A stretch of DNA of 64,000 bases from assembly GCA_029269725.1 (NCBI GenBank), contig JARJHS010000005.1, positions 62,001-126,000 on the forward strand. The letters are read 5' to 3'. The DNA is from Pollutibacter soli (GTDB taxonomy: Bacteria; Bacteroidota; Bacteroidia; Chitinophagales; Chitinophagaceae). The notes beneath the pieces were generated by a model. It worked only from the letters and a program-made list of their open reading frames with translations. It searched no databases and was not told the origin of the DNA. How positions within the stretch are numbered: the first letter of the stretch is position 1; each line of letters starts with the position of its first letter. The translations under genes and the position numbers were made by a program. Shown here piece by piece: positions 18,639-27,791 of the stretch.

Positions 18639-19919
18639 TTAAACCTCGCGTAGATGCCAGGGAACGATGCTGTTTGCATAATCGTCCCGGTAAGGAATGG
18701 AGACCCGGATGTAGTTGTCAGTATAACCTTCCAGCATACCGTTTTTGGTCTGCGTTTCGAACAATACTTTTCTTGTTTCGCCACGATGTTGCGAAGCAAA
18801 ATGTTGCGATTTCATAAACGATAAGTTCCGGAGTACCTTATTTCTTTCATTGCGTACATGAACCGGAACGACGGGTTTTATATCGAGCGCGGAAGTATTA
18901 TCTCTTTCCGAATAAGTAAATACGTGCAGATAAGAAATATCAAGACTATGAAGAAAATCGAATGTTTCTTTGAAAGATGCTTCATCTTCTGCTGGAAAAC
19001 CTACTATTACATCAACTCCGATCGCACAATGAGGCATCATCGTTTTAATCATTGCCACTTTTTCGGCATACAGTTCACGGCGATATCTTCTCCTCATCAA
19101 TCCCAGGATCTTGTTACTCCCACTTTGCAGAGGGATATGAAAATGAGGCATAAAACGATTGCTGTCACTCACCAGTTCAATAATTTCAGGAGAAAGAAGG
19201 TTTGGTTCGATAGATGAAATCCTGAACCTTTCAATTCCTTCCACTTTGTCGAGTTCCCTGCAAAGCTCAAAAAAGTTGGTACTGTGCTTATCGCTGTTGT
19301 TGGTTTTGCCAAAATCCCCGAGGTTTACCCCGGTCAACACGATTTCCTTAACTCCCTGTTCTGAAAGCTTCCATGCCTGTTTTACAACGTTTTCTATGCT
19401 GTCGCTTCTGCTTTTCCCACGGGCCATGGGGATGGTACAGAACGAACAGGAGTAGTCGCAGCCATCCTGGACTTTCAGGAAACTCCTGGTGCGGTCGCTT
19501 ACGGAAAAAGAGCTGTTAAATCCTTTGACCTCGGTAATATCGCAGCTGCAGATTTTTGAAGAATCACCTTTGGTAAAGTCGCGCAGATGCCGGGCTATGT
19601 TGAACTTTTCGGCAGCACCCAGCACAAGGTCAACGCCGGGTATTGCAGCGATCTGCTCGGGCTTCAGCTGTGCATAGCAACCGGTTATGACTACAGTCGA
19701 TTCAGGAGCGCGGCGTTGGATACGACGAACGATCTGACGGCATTCTTTATCGGCATTATCAGTTACAGAGCAGGTATTGATCACATAAACATCGGCCGGG
19801 TCGTCAAACGACCTCTTTTCAAAACCTTCCTGTTCCAGTATCCTGGACAGACTGGAGGTTTCTGAAAAATTCAGTTTGCACCCAAGTGTATGAAAAGCGA
19901 CTGATTTTGCTTCGGCCAT
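18639..19919 (-). CDS. mtaB: tRNA t6A37 C2-methylthiotransferase MtaB
   Basis: A 426-residue radical-SAM enzyme that adds a methylthio group to N6-threonylcarbamoyladenosine-37 of tRNA. The N-terminal UPF0004 domain carries three Cys for one 4Fe-4S cluster (TLGCKLN, INTCSVT, ITGCYAQ). The SAM cluster motif is GCDYSCSFCTIP. TGVNLGDFG and IPLQSGSNKILGLMRR are typical of methylthiotransferases, and the order and length fit MtaB (YqeV) rather than MiaB or RimO. A TRAM-like tail ends the protein. The -7 box lies only 7 nt before the ATG, so the message is probably almost leaderless. Confidence 0.93.
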   Translation of the reverse strand: MAEAKSVAFHTLGCKLNFSETSSLSRILEQEGFEKRSFDDPADVYVINTCSVTDNADKECRQIVRRIQRRAPESTVVITGCYAQLKPEQIAAIPGVDLVLGAAEKFNIARHLRDFTKGDSSKICSCDITEVKGFNSSFSVSDRTRSFLKVQDGCDYSCSFCTIPMARGKSRSDSIENVVKQAWKLSEQGVKEIVLTGVNLGDFGKTNNSDKHSTNFFELCRELDKVEGIERFRISSIEPNLLSPEIIELVSDSNRFMPHFHIPLQSGSNKILGLMRRRYRRELYAEKVAMIKTMMPHCAIGVDVIVGFPAEDEASFKETFDFLHSLDISYLHVFTYSERDNTSALDIKPVVPVHVRNERNKVLRNLSFMKSQHFASQHRGETRKVLFETQTKNGMLEGYTDNYIRVSIPYRDDYANSIVPWHLREV

Positions 19920-19926
19920 CGGGCGG

Positions 19927-19934
19927 CAAAGGTA
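19927..19934 (-). promoter_or_regulatory. -7 promoter box of mtaB
   Basis: TACCTTTG on the minus strand matches TAnnTTTG exactly and ends 7 nt before the mtaB ATG at 19919. This places the transcription start at or next to the start codon. No -33 TTG is obvious. Confidence 0.55.
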
Positions 19935-20467
19935 GGAAAATAGTCGGGAGTCTGGAGTCGGGAGTTAAGAGTGAACAGCCGAGCAGCCAAAGACCGTAGC
20001 CAATAGTTTAAAGCCAAAAGTCTGAAACGGGGAGTCCATGTTCGGGAAGATGTTTGTGGTGCCGTTGTTCGTAGAGCCGCGATGCGTCGCGGCTCAGGTA
20101 ATTATTAAAAAGCTAATTCCGTATTCTGATCTCAACGCTCCATATAACCAGATGATTTCATAAAGATCCCCAGGATCGATGATCTTATAGCCCCGGAATT
20201 CATTCCGGGGCCCGATGAATTGTTGACCCGGTATTCATTCCTGCGAGAATGTTCAAGGAATTTGACAAATGACAAAGAATCTGAAGAACGATTCAGATAG
20301 ATTTGTTCGGATCGAAGATTTGTCGCCCGCGAATATGGTCAGAAGAAAAATGATTTTTTTTATCAATATGAATTCATCTGATGAGATTAATCTCCGGAAT
20401 GGAAAGAAAAACAACATTTTCTCCATTGTAAACCGATATAGAAAATTTGTAAGTTGTGGGATTCAAA
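19935..20467. other. Intergenic region with two perfect hairpins
   Basis: About 530 bases. GAGCCGCGA-TGCG-TCGCGGCTC (20074-20095) and CCCCGGAAT-TC-ATTCCGGGG (20191-20210) are perfect hairpins. The second follows GATCTTATAG, and the same leader word precedes a different hairpin at 24235-24260, so this is a repeat family with a fixed flank and a changing stem. A frame at 20269-20559 overlaps the next gene and is not supported. Confidence 0.6.
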
Positions 20468-20845
20468 ATGAATCGAAAGCTTTTATACGGCATTGTCTTC
20501 CTGGTGGTACTGGCAGTAACCTTTTACCTGAAAAATGGCGAAAGGAATTCATATCCTGACGAAGGATTTGATAGAAACAGCGGTCCCCTGATCTATACCA
20601 GACATGCGCGCTGCAGAATGTCCTGCAGGGACATCACCGAAAATGAAATCAGGTTTATTTTAAACAACGGGATTGTCAACAAATCAAAATCAGATCTCAA
20701 CAGTAAACCCGAGCCGAAATATGCGGTGGAAGGCTATGGTGACAACCGTCAGCATCTTCGGGTTATATTTGCTCCTTCAACCCGTGGCATGGTGGTCATC
20801 ACCTGCATTGATCTGGAAAAGGAATGGAAATGCGACTGCAAATAA
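20468..20845 (+). CDS. DUF4258 domain protein with N-terminal membrane anchor
   Basis: A 125-residue protein; ATG 20468 gives the typical MNRKLLYGIVFLVVLAVTFY membrane segment or signal anchor. The rest matches the DUF4258 pattern: YTRHARCRMSCRDITENEIR, ILNNGIVN, then LRVIFAPSTRGMVVITCIDL. The domain is often found near toxin-like or RNA-binding proteins, but no function is established. First gene of a tight plus-strand group with the acyltransferase (24 bp gap) and priA (22 bp gap). Confidence 0.82.
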   Translation: MNRKLLYGIVFLVVLAVTFYLKNGERNSYPDEGFDRNSGPLIYTRHARCRMSCRDITENEIRFILNNGIVNKSKSDLNSKPEPKYAVEGYGDNRQHLRVIFAPSTRGMVVITCIDLEKEWKCDCK

Positions 20846-20869
20846 CGCTTTAAATGGATTCTTTCAAGC

Positions 20870-21628
20870 ATGGATGTACTTTTATGGCCAGTAAGAATTA
20901 TCTACACCTTATACGCTGTTCTTCTATTTATTACCCTGATGCTGATCGTTTTTCCATTTGTTCTGATTGCATCATTCTGGGGTAAGGTTAAAGGCGGCAA
21001 CTTCGTATACCATGTCCTCCGGATCTGGTCAGCCATCTGGTTTCCTATGATCGGAATTTTTCCGAAAAGAATCTATGAATCAAGGCCTGATCCCCTTAAA
21101 CAGTACATTTTTGTTGCCAATCACATTTCTTATCTCGATGCGGCGACTATTGTTGAATTTATACGTCAGCCTTTTCGGCCCTTGGGGAAAATTGAAATGA
21201 GTAAGATCCCGATTTTCGGATTTATATACAGAGTCTGCGTAGTGATGGTGGAACGTGCCAGCGCTGAAGACAGGGCTAAAAGTATCAGGCAATTGAAATC
21301 AGTTTTAAAGAAAGGTATTTCCATCCTTGTTTTTCCGGAAGGAACCTTTAATATGACCCATCAGCCGCTCAAAAGTTTTTATGATGGCGCATTCAGGGTA
21401 GCGGTGGAAACACAAACTACAATTCAACCTGTGCTTTTCCTGGATGCCTACGACAGGATGCATTACAGACATATATTCAGCATGACTCCGGGAAAATGTC
21501 GTGCGGTTTTTCTTGAGCCCATCGAAGTGGCCGGGATGGATCAAAAACAGGTTGGCGAATTAAAGGAAAGGGTCTATAGTCTGATGGATAAAAAACTAAG
21601 AGAATACAACGCCAGCTGGATCAAATAG
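20870..21628 (+). CDS. plsC: 1-acyl-sn-glycerol-3-phosphate acyltransferase (PlsC family)
   Basis: A 252-residue inner-membrane enzyme that acylates lysophosphatidic acid to phosphatidic acid in phospholipid synthesis. Two hydrophobic segments lie in residues ~1-60. The catalytic motif is NHISYLD (NHx4D), followed by GKIEMSKIPIFG, ERASAED and the substrate motif FPEGTFN. It sits between the DUF4258 gene and priA with short gaps, in line with a housekeeping operon. The exact acyl acceptor is not proven; the family also includes paralogs for other lipids. Confidence 0.88.
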   Translation: MDVLLWPVRIIYTLYAVLLFITLMLIVFPFVLIASFWGKVKGGNFVYHVLRIWSAIWFPMIGIFPKRIYESRPDPLKQYIFVANHISYLDAATIVEFIRQPFRPLGKIEMSKIPIFGFIYRVCVVMVERASAEDRAKSIRQLKSVLKKGISILVFPEGTFNMTHQPLKSFYDGAFRVAVETQTTIQPVLFLDAYDRMHYRHIFSMTPGKCRAVFLEPIEVAGMDQKQVGELKERVYSLMDKKLREYNASWIK

Positions 21629-21650
21629 CTTTTGAGGTAAATGGAAGGAT

Positions 21651-24128
21651 ATGTTTGAAGAAGTAGAACAGGCGGCAGCTTTATTATATGCAGAGATAAT
21701 TCTGCCATTGGCATTGCCCAAGACCTACACCTATGCCATACCGTTAACATTACAAAAGCAGGTGGCGCCGGGGATGCGCGCGGAAGTTGTATTTGGAAAA
21801 CAGAAGAAGTATGCTGGTGTAATAAAAAATCTTTTTACCGAAAAGCCAAAAGGCTTTGAACCAAAAGAAATCCAGAACCTGCTGGATTCGCAGCCGGTTA
21901 TTCATCAGAGTCAGCTGGATTTATGGGAATGGATTGCCAGGTACTACCTTTGTACAGAAGGAGAAGTGATGGCTGCTGCATTGCCTGCTCATTTTAAACT
22001 CAGCAGTGAAACGATCCTGATCTATAATGAAACTTATGGCGATGATTTTTCTGCACTGTCGCACGACGAATACCTCGTAGCAGAAGGATTATTAATGAAG
22101 AGGGAATTGAAACTGGAAGAAGTTCAACTTATTCTGGACAGCTCGCATGTATATCCCGTCGTAAAAAAACTGATAGAAAAGAAAGTTTGTTTTGCATGGG
22201 AATCGATAAAAGAAAAATTCATTGCCAAAACAGAAATATATGTTCGGCTGAGCGAGAAGTATGCTGATGAAGAGCACCTGAATGAACTCCTCAACAACTG
22301 GAACTCTGCTGCGCCAAAGCAGATGGAGTTGCTGCTGGCTTACCTTCATTATCAACGCACAGAAGGCGAAGTAAAGCAATCCGATCTGTTGAAGAAATCC
22401 GGCGCAACTGCGGCTCAGCTAAAGCGACTGGAGGAAAAAGGTATCCTGGTCCGTGAAAAGATTACGGTTGACCGTCTCCGGCAGTTACCCATGGAGATTG
22501 ATATTGATTTTACACTTTCTGATGCACAGCAAAGTGCCTTGAACGCGGTGAAACTGTCGCTGGAAGAAAAAGCGGTTTGTTTGTTGCAGGGAGTTACCTC
22601 CAGTGGAAAAACACAGGTGTATATCCGGTTGATGGAAGAAATTATCCGTACTGGCAAACAGGTGTTGTTTTTGTTACCGGAAATTGCGCTGACTGCCCAG
22701 ATTATCAGAAGACTGCAGAAACATTTTGGTGGATATATCGCAATCTATCACTCTAAATTCAATCCGAATGAAAGAGTAGAGATCTGGAATAAGGTGAAAG
22801 ACGGCACAACAAAAATTGTGTTAGGCGTAAGGTCGTCGCTTTTTCTTCCATTTGAAAATCTCGGGTTGATCATTGTTGATGAGGAGCACGATGCATCCTA
22901 TAAGCAACAGGAGCCTGCGCCGAGATACCATGCGCGGGATGCTGCAGTATATTATGCTTCCCGTTTGGGAGCAAAAGTTTTACTGGGTAGTGCGACGCCT
23001 TCCATGGAGACCTACTACAACGCAACGATCAGCAAGTATGGATTAGTGCAATTAAATGAGCGGTATGGCGGAATTGAAATGCCGGTTATCGAGATAGCAG
23101 ATACAAGGCAGGGCACAAAATCGCCCCATACAAAAGTGGTGATCGGGCCATTGCTGAAAGAAAGAATTGAGCAGACACTTGAATTAAAGGACCAGGTGAT
23201 TCTTTTTCAGAACCGGCGTGGATACTCGCCATTTATGATGTGTACAGTTTGCGGATTTATTCCCCATTGCGACCATTGCGATGTTACACTCACGTATCAC
23301 AAACTGCATCACAGGTTGCAATGCCATTATTGCGGTAATTCCTATCCGCGACCGCAGACCTGTATTCGTTGCGGAAGCAGCAGCTGGCTGGAGAAAAATT
23401 TTGGTACGGAGCGTATCGAGGAAGATCTGAAAGAAGAATTCCCTGAGGCCCGGATAGCTCGTATGGACCTGGATACGATCCGCGGAAAAAATGCGCACGA
23501 CGCATTGATAAAAGAGTTTGAAGAAAGACAATTGGATATCCTTGTTGGGACGCAGATGGTAGTAAAAGGTCTGGATTTCGACCATGTACAGGTCGTGGGA
23601 ATTCTTGATGCTGATGGATTGCTGAGTTTTGCAGATTTCCGTGTGAATGAAAGAGCCTTTCAGCTGATGGAACAGGTGAGTGGTCGCGCGGGTCGTCGCG
23701 ACCGGCAGGGGACTGTCGTTATACAAAGCCGCAATGCTGCGCATCCTGTACTTGAATTTGTAAGGCAACATAATTATCAGCAGTTCTATGATCACGAGAT
23801 CATCGTCAGGAAGAATTTCGGATATCCTCCATTTACGAGAATCATCCAACTAACGTTCAGGCATAAGGTAAAAGAAAAATGCGCTGCGGCTGCAGAGCTT
23901 GTGGCATCGCAGCTGGCAAAACATCTCGGCAATTATTTAATTGGTCCCGCAGAGCCGGTGGTAAATCGCATCCGTGAGAATTACCTTATGGAACTGATGT
24001 TTAAATTACCTAAGGACACCAGGACCAATGAGCTCGTTCGTGAGCTTATAAAACAGCAGATGGTCATTCTTCAGAATGATAAGAATTTCAGATCGGTGGA
24101 TATTATTCCAGACGTGGATCCGGTTTGA
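21651..24128 (+). CDS. priA: Primosomal replication-restart helicase PriA
   Basis: An 825-residue protein that recognises stalled forks, unwinds DNA 3' to 5' and reloads the replicative helicase. The N-terminal 3'-DNA-binding domain includes LPLALPKTYTYAIP. Helicase motifs are GVTSSGKTQVY (Walker A), VDEEHDASYKQ (DEEH box) and LGSATPSMET. Eight zinc-binding cysteines lie between CTVCGFIPHCDHC and CIRCGSSS, inserted in helicase domain 2. Length and order fit the family. It is last in the DUF4258-plsC-priA group. Confidence 0.96.
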   Translation: MFEEVEQAAALLYAEIILPLALPKTYTYAIPLTLQKQVAPGMRAEVVFGKQKKYAGVIKNLFTEKPKGFEPKEIQNLLDSQPVIHQSQLDLWEWIARYYLCTEGEVMAAALPAHFKLSSETILIYNETYGDDFSALSHDEYLVAEGLLMKRELKLEEVQLILDSSHVYPVVKKLIEKKVCFAWESIKEKFIAKTEIYVRLSEKYADEEHLNELLNNWNSAAPKQMELLLAYLHYQRTEGEVKQSDLLKKSGATAAQLKRLEEKGILVREKITVDRLRQLPMEIDIDFTLSDAQQSALNAVKLSLEEKAVCLLQGVTSSGKTQVYIRLMEEIIRTGKQVLFLLPEIALTAQIIRRLQKHFGGYIAIYHSKFNPNERVEIWNKVKDGTTKIVLGVRSSLFLPFENLGLIIVDEEHDASYKQQEPAPRYHARDAAVYYASRLGAKVLLGSATPSMETYYNATISKYGLVQLNERYGGIEMPVIEIADTRQGTKSPHTKVVIGPLLKERIEQTLELKDQVILFQNRRGYSPFMMCTVCGFIPHCDHCDVTLTYHKLHHRLQCHYCGNSYPRPQTCIRCGSSSWLEKNFGTERIEEDLKEEFPEARIARMDLDTIRGKNAHDALIKEFEERQLDILVGTQMVVKGLDFDHVQVVGILDADGLLSFADFRVNERAFQLMEQVSGRAGRRDRQGTVVIQSRNAAHPVLEFVRQHNYQQFYDHEIIVRKNFGYPPFTRIIQLTFRHKVKEKCAAAAELVASQLAKHLGNYLIGPAEPVVNRIRENYLMELMFKLPKDTRTNELVRELIKQQMVILQNDKNFRSVDIIPDVDPV

Positions 24129-24486
24129 TGAAGGCCGAAGGATGAATGGCGAAGGATGAAGTGAACATCCAGCGTTTTTAAAGTGACAGAGGCAAATTAA
24201 AAGATGCAGCGTTTCAATAACAAGTCCCGTAGATGATCTTATAGCCCATGACTTCAATCATGGGCGTCAAGGCATGGGAGCATCCCATGTTTGAAAATGA
24301 TGGAGGCAAATTGAAAATTAAAGCCGAAAAATAAATTGATATTTCAATCGCCCCGGGCTTTAGCCCGGTATGAATATCGAGTCGGATAGCTGATCATTTA
24401 GTCGGCGCGATTGCGCCCGTTCTGACAACTGACAACCGATAACTGACAACTACAATCTAAAACTCCTACCTACTACTTACTTCTTA
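24129..24486. repeat. Intergenic hairpin repeats (GATCTTATAGCCC type and CCCGGGCTTTAGCCCGG)
   Basis: About 360 bases without a gene. GATGATCTTATAGCCCATGA followed by TCAATCATGGGC gives a hairpin near 24235-24265 that shares its flank with the one at 20175-20210. CCCCGGGCTTTAGCCCGG near 24352 is a second hairpin. The end (24420-24490) is word-like repetition of CTGACAACTGACAAC. Either hairpin could help end priA transcription, but neither has a T tract. Confidence 0.55.
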
Positions 24487-25155
24487 CTACTTACTGTATT
24501 TAATCATCTCATCATACTCCAGAAAATGAATTCCCTTCGGTAGTGTCTGTGACGCTTTTACCATTGCAAGCGCAACTTCTGAAGCTTTGATCGATTTGTA
24601 TTTATTCATTGATTTAGGCAATACCCAGGAGACTGCGGGCATTACAAATTGCGCGATCGATTCGCCTATACGTCTTTCTTTTCTCTGACCGATTAATAAA
24701 GAGGGCCTTACAACGATGAGTTGCGGGATCAGGCATTTGCTCACTGCTTCTTCTACAACACCTTTTAATTTGAGATAATAATTGTTGTTATTGTCTGGAT
24801 TCGCGCCGATCGAACTTACCAATGCAAATCCATATACACCACCATCAGCAGCAACTTTTGCTGCATGTACGGGGATGTCATAATCTACTTTCTGATACAG
24901 TTGTTTGTCGCCTTCAACTTTTTTATTCGTTGTACCGATTGCGCAGAAAACCGTTTCGCTTCCGACAATATAAGGATCCATCTCTTTCAATTGAGTAAAA
25001 TCGATGATTTTTTCCAGCAGTTTTGGATGCGACCTGCCGACCGGTCTTCTTGTCACCACATTGACCTGGCTATAGGTTTCATCATTCAGCAGAATATCCA
25101 GCAGGTGACTTCCGATCAATCCTGTCGCGCCGAGTAATGTTACGGTCTGGCCCAT
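24487..25155 (-). CDS. NAD(P)H-binding short-chain/epimerase-like oxidoreductase
   Basis: A 222-residue protein; ATG 25155 puts the Rossmann strand at the very N-terminus (MGQTVTLLGATGLIGSHLL), as is usual. GATGLIG binds NAD(P). SSIGANPDNNNNYYLKLKG includes a YxxxK-like pair typical of the HIM1/YbjT-type atypical SDR group. Substrate unknown. It is divergent from murB; the two starts lie only ~20 bp apart, so their promoters must overlap each other's coding ends. Confidence 0.85.
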   Translation of the reverse strand: MGQTVTLLGATGLIGSHLLDILLNDETYSQVNVVTRRPVGRSHPKLLEKIIDFTQLKEMDPYIVGSETVFCAIGTTNKKVEGDKQLYQKVDYDIPVHAAKVAADGGVYGFALVSSIGANPDNNNNYYLKLKGVVEEAVSKCLIPQLIVVRPSLLIGQRKERRIGESIAQFVMPAVSWVLPKSMNKYKSIKASEVALAMVKASQTLPKGIHFLEYDEMIKYSK

Positions 25156-25173
25156 TTTGAGTATTATTGTTCC

Positions 25174-26205
25174 ATGCAAATTCAGGAAAATATTTCACTT
25201 AAGAACTACAATAGCTTCGGGCTTGATGTGAACGCAAAATATTTTTCCGTTTTTACGGATATCCCGTCACTGGCAGAGTTACTGGAAACCGGAAGACACC
25301 CTTTTACCACGGAGAGGAGCAGACGACTGCTGATACTGGGTGGTGGTAGTAATATGTTGCTGACAAATGATTTCAATGGACTTGTCATAAAAAACAATAT
25401 TCCCGGCATCAGAAAAACTGCCGAGGACGAGCAGCATGTATATGTAACCGTTGGGGCAGGGGAAAACTGGCATGAAACAGTAATGCATTGCATAGATATG
25501 GGCTGGGGTGGCCTGGAAAATCTCGCGCTGATACCTGGTAATACAGGAGCTTCTCCGATGCAGAATATCGGGGCCTATGGAGTCGAAATCAAGGATCATT
25601 TTTATCAGCTGGAAGCCTGGGATATAGAAGATAAGAAGACCGTGATTTTTACCGCCGCAGAATGCGAGTTTGGTTATCGTGAAAGTGTTTTTAAAGGAAG
25701 ATTGAAGAACAGATTCGTCATTACATCTGTCAGTTTTCGTCTGGATAAAAACCCGGCTTTCCATATCACCTACGGAGCTATCCGCGAAGAGCTGGAAAGG
25801 CAGGGTGTCCAGGACCTGAGCATACGTGCGATTGCGGATGCGGTGATCAGTATTCGACGATCAAAGTTGCCTGACCCGGCGGTTATAGGAAATGCGGGAA
25901 GTTTTTTCAAGAATCCGGAAATTCCTGCTTCTCAGTTTGAAGAGTTAAAATCAGTGTATCCTGAAATCGTCGGCTATCCTTTGCCGGGAGCCATGGTGAA
26001 ACTTGCTGCAGGCTGGTTGATTGAAAAGGCGGGATGGAAAGGCTACCGTGAAGGAGATGCAGGCTGTCATGCAAAACAAGCGTTGGTATTGGTGAATTAT
26101 GGTAATGCAAGTGGGCATGAGATTTTAAAACTGTCAGATAAGATCAGTGAAAGTGTACGGGAAAAGTTTGGAGTGCATTTGCAGAAAGAAGTGAATGTAG
26201 TTTAG
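25174..26205 (+). CDS. murB: UDP-N-acetylenolpyruvoylglucosamine reductase MurB (type I)
   Basis: A 343-residue FAD enzyme that reduces UDP-GlcNAc-enolpyruvate to UDP-MurNAc with NADPH, in peptidoglycan synthesis. Seen are LGGGSNMLLT (FAD binding), GNTGASPMQNIGAYG, GYRESVFKG, the proton donor Ser in GNAGSFFKNPE and a C-terminal Glu in LQKEVNVV. Presence of the tyrosine loop and length near 343 assign it to type I as in E. coli. Confidence 0.96.
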   Translation: MQIQENISLKNYNSFGLDVNAKYFSVFTDIPSLAELLETGRHPFTTERSRRLLILGGGSNMLLTNDFNGLVIKNNIPGIRKTAEDEQHVYVTVGAGENWHETVMHCIDMGWGGLENLALIPGNTGASPMQNIGAYGVEIKDHFYQLEAWDIEDKKTVIFTAAECEFGYRESVFKGRLKNRFVITSVSFRLDKNPAFHITYGAIREELERQGVQDLSIRAIADAVISIRRSKLPDPAVIGNAGSFFKNPEIPASQFEELKSVYPEIVGYPLPGAMVKLAAGWLIEKAGWKGYREGDAGCHAKQALVLVNYGNASGHEILKLSDKISESVREKFGVHLQKEVNVV

Positions 26206-26455
26206 TTCATAGTTCTTAGTTGTTAGTTCTTAGTTCATGGTTCATAGTGTGGAACTGCCAGTTTTCGGTTTTCAGTTCCATTATATAGTTCTCCGTTTCT
26301 TCTCAGTGGGCTGTTCAATCAGATGTCGCTCAGTATTTTGACTTTTTGGCTGTTTCTAAGAACTAACAACTAAGAACTAAGAACTTGTATTAATCCCATG
26401 CAATGTTTTTTGTTTTTTAGGTGTCAGAATGCATACTATTTAAACTGAACTCTCC
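26206..26455. repeat. Word-like microrepeat region after murB
   Basis: TTAGTTGTTAGTTCTTAGTT (26218-26237 region) is mirrored by AACTAACAACTAAGAACTAA near 26361. The two blocks form a long imperfect inverted repeat around ~120 bp of unrelated sequence. No gene. It may act as a loose hairpin after murB. Confidence 0.55.
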
Positions 26456-26962
26456 ATGAAAAAGTTAATCCTCCTCTTCCTGTATTCCGTATTCTGTATT
26501 CTATCTCTAAGTGCCCAGGAAGAGCGCGAAGAACCGCAGCCTCCTACTGCCAATGCCTCAAATGTGTATGCCGAATTCGGTGGAGCCGGAATTATCTATT
26601 CCATCAACTACGATGGCCGGTTCGGAAAAACAGATCGTGGATTGGGTTTCAGGATAGGAGCCGGTGGATTTTATGCCGATGGGGAGGGATACTATATGAT
26701 CCCGGTGGGGTTGAATTACCTGATCGGAAGCAACGGAAAATATTTTGAAATGGGTGGCGGAGCTGCTTTTGGGAACTTCAATGAAGCATTTTCATCCGAC
26801 CCTGATCTGAATAAAAGCAAGGTAGTGGGCCATCTGGTTTTTGCGTTTCGTAAACAGGCATTCAGGCACAGAGGTGTAATATTCCGTGCAGGGTTCACAC
26901 CCATTTTCAGTTCTACATTCTTTATTCCATCGGCTTGTGTGGCTATCGGTTTCAGGTTTTGA
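26456..26962 (+). CDS. Hypothetical outer-membrane beta-barrel-like protein
   Basis: A 168-residue protein with a signal peptide (MKKLILLFLYSVFCILSLSA). The mature part alternates short beta strands and Gly-rich turns (YAEFGGAGIIYSINYDGRF, YMIPVGLNYLIGS, YFEMGGGAAFGNF) and ends in a beta strand with terminal aromatic residues (SACVAIGFRF), the usual signal for outer-membrane insertion. No family name can be given. Function unknown. Confidence 0.75.
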   Translation: MKKLILLFLYSVFCILSLSAQEEREEPQPPTANASNVYAEFGGAGIIYSINYDGRFGKTDRGLGFRIGAGGFYADGEGYYMIPVGLNYLIGSNGKYFEMGGGAAFGNFNEAFSSDPDLNKSKVVGHLVFAFRKQAFRHRGVIFRAGFTPIFSSTFFIPSACVAIGFRF

Positions 26963-27260
26963 GTCAGGCAAAAGGCAAAAGTAAAAAGGCAGTTCGTTGT
27001 TCGTTCTTCGTTGTTCGTTTTTCGTTTGGAACAGCCCATGTTCAGTTTGCCTGCCGCCTGCCTGTCCGGCAGGCAGGGCAGGCAGGTTTTCAGTTTCAGT
27101 ACCGGGCAGTTTCCGCTCATTGCAGCATACCCTGTTTCTGCCTTCAGTATTATGCTCTATATTTTTGCCATTCATACAATTAAGTTCTCCATTGCTGACC
27201 AACTCCATAATTTAATAGAATCGTTCACTTCCTAATTAGAAACAAGTTGAATGAACCAAT
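26963..27260. repeat. CCTGCC/GGCAGG palindromic repeat and GTTCGTTGTTCG microrepeats
   Basis: Bases 27049-27087 consist of CCTGCC-GCCTGCCTGTCC-GGCAGG words that fold back on themselves, a GC-rich palindromic repeat often found in Bacteroidota intergenic DNA (its shadow translation reads like LPAGRQAG). A decayed copy lies at 30548-30575. Before it, GTTCGTTCTTCGTTGTTCG is a 7-bp-type microrepeat. Overlapping frames on both strands come from the repeat and are not genes. Confidence 0.65.
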
Positions 27261-27764
27261 ATGAATCGAAAAAACTTTATCGCCGCAGGAACTACGGCGC
27301 TCGCAGCAGCAATCCTTCACAGCAATGAGCTGCAGGCTCAGCAACAGGAAGTTCCCCCCTATAACATCGCGATTGTAAAGGAGTTTGTTATAGCAGGTCA
27401 TGGCAATATGGATAAAGTAAAAGAGATGGTGGTCAATTCACCCAACCTGTTGTATTGCCGATATGATTGGGGCAGTGGTGATTTCGAAGAAGCAATTGAA
27501 GGTGCAGGGCATGTGGGAAATAAGGATATTGCTAATTTTCTCATCAGCCAGGGTGCAAGACCGAACATTTTTGTTCTTACTATGCTGGGTGAAACTGAGA
27601 TCGTAAAAGCAATGCTTACAAAATATCCGGCATTACTCAGGGCCAAAGGTGCTCATGGTTTAACGCTTTTACATCATGCAACAAAAGGAGGGGAGCAGTC
27701 AAAAGAGATTCTTGAGTTTTTAAAGGAGAAAGGCCTGACGGAGATGCAGATCAGGATTAAATAG
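27261..27764 (+). CDS. Exported ankyrin-repeat protein
   Basis: A 167-residue protein. The N-terminus NRKNFIAAGTTALAAAILHS is an export signal resembling a Tat leader that has lost one arginine. About three ankyrin-like repeats follow: GHGNMDKVKEMVVNSPNLLY, GHVGNKDIANFLISQGARPN and GETEIVKAMLTKYPALLR, then LTLLHHATKGG. Ankyrin repeats bind other proteins; the partner is unknown. It borders the large repeat block downstream. Confidence 0.82.
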   Translation: MNRKNFIAAGTTALAAAILHSNELQAQQQEVPPYNIAIVKEFVIAGHGNMDKVKEMVVNSPNLLYCRYDWGSGDFEEAIEGAGHVGNKDIANFLISQGARPNIFVLTMLGETEIVKAMLTKYPALLRAKGAHGLTLLHHATKGGEQSKEILEFLKEKGLTEMQIRIK

Positions 27765-27791
27765 TAAGGTTGGTTATTAATTTTTACATCC

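Noticed and set aside
20269-20559. 96-aa frame before the DUF4258 gene
   Set aside because: Overlaps the real gene in another frame and has no family match.
23184-23849. 221-aa frame antisense to priA
   Set aside because: Antisense to the conserved helicase and zinc region; codon pattern follows priA, not this frame.
26792-27208. 138-aa and similar frames over the CCTGCC palindrome
   Set aside because: Translation is mostly LPAGQAG-like repeat on both strands; a known signature of palindromic intergenic DNA.
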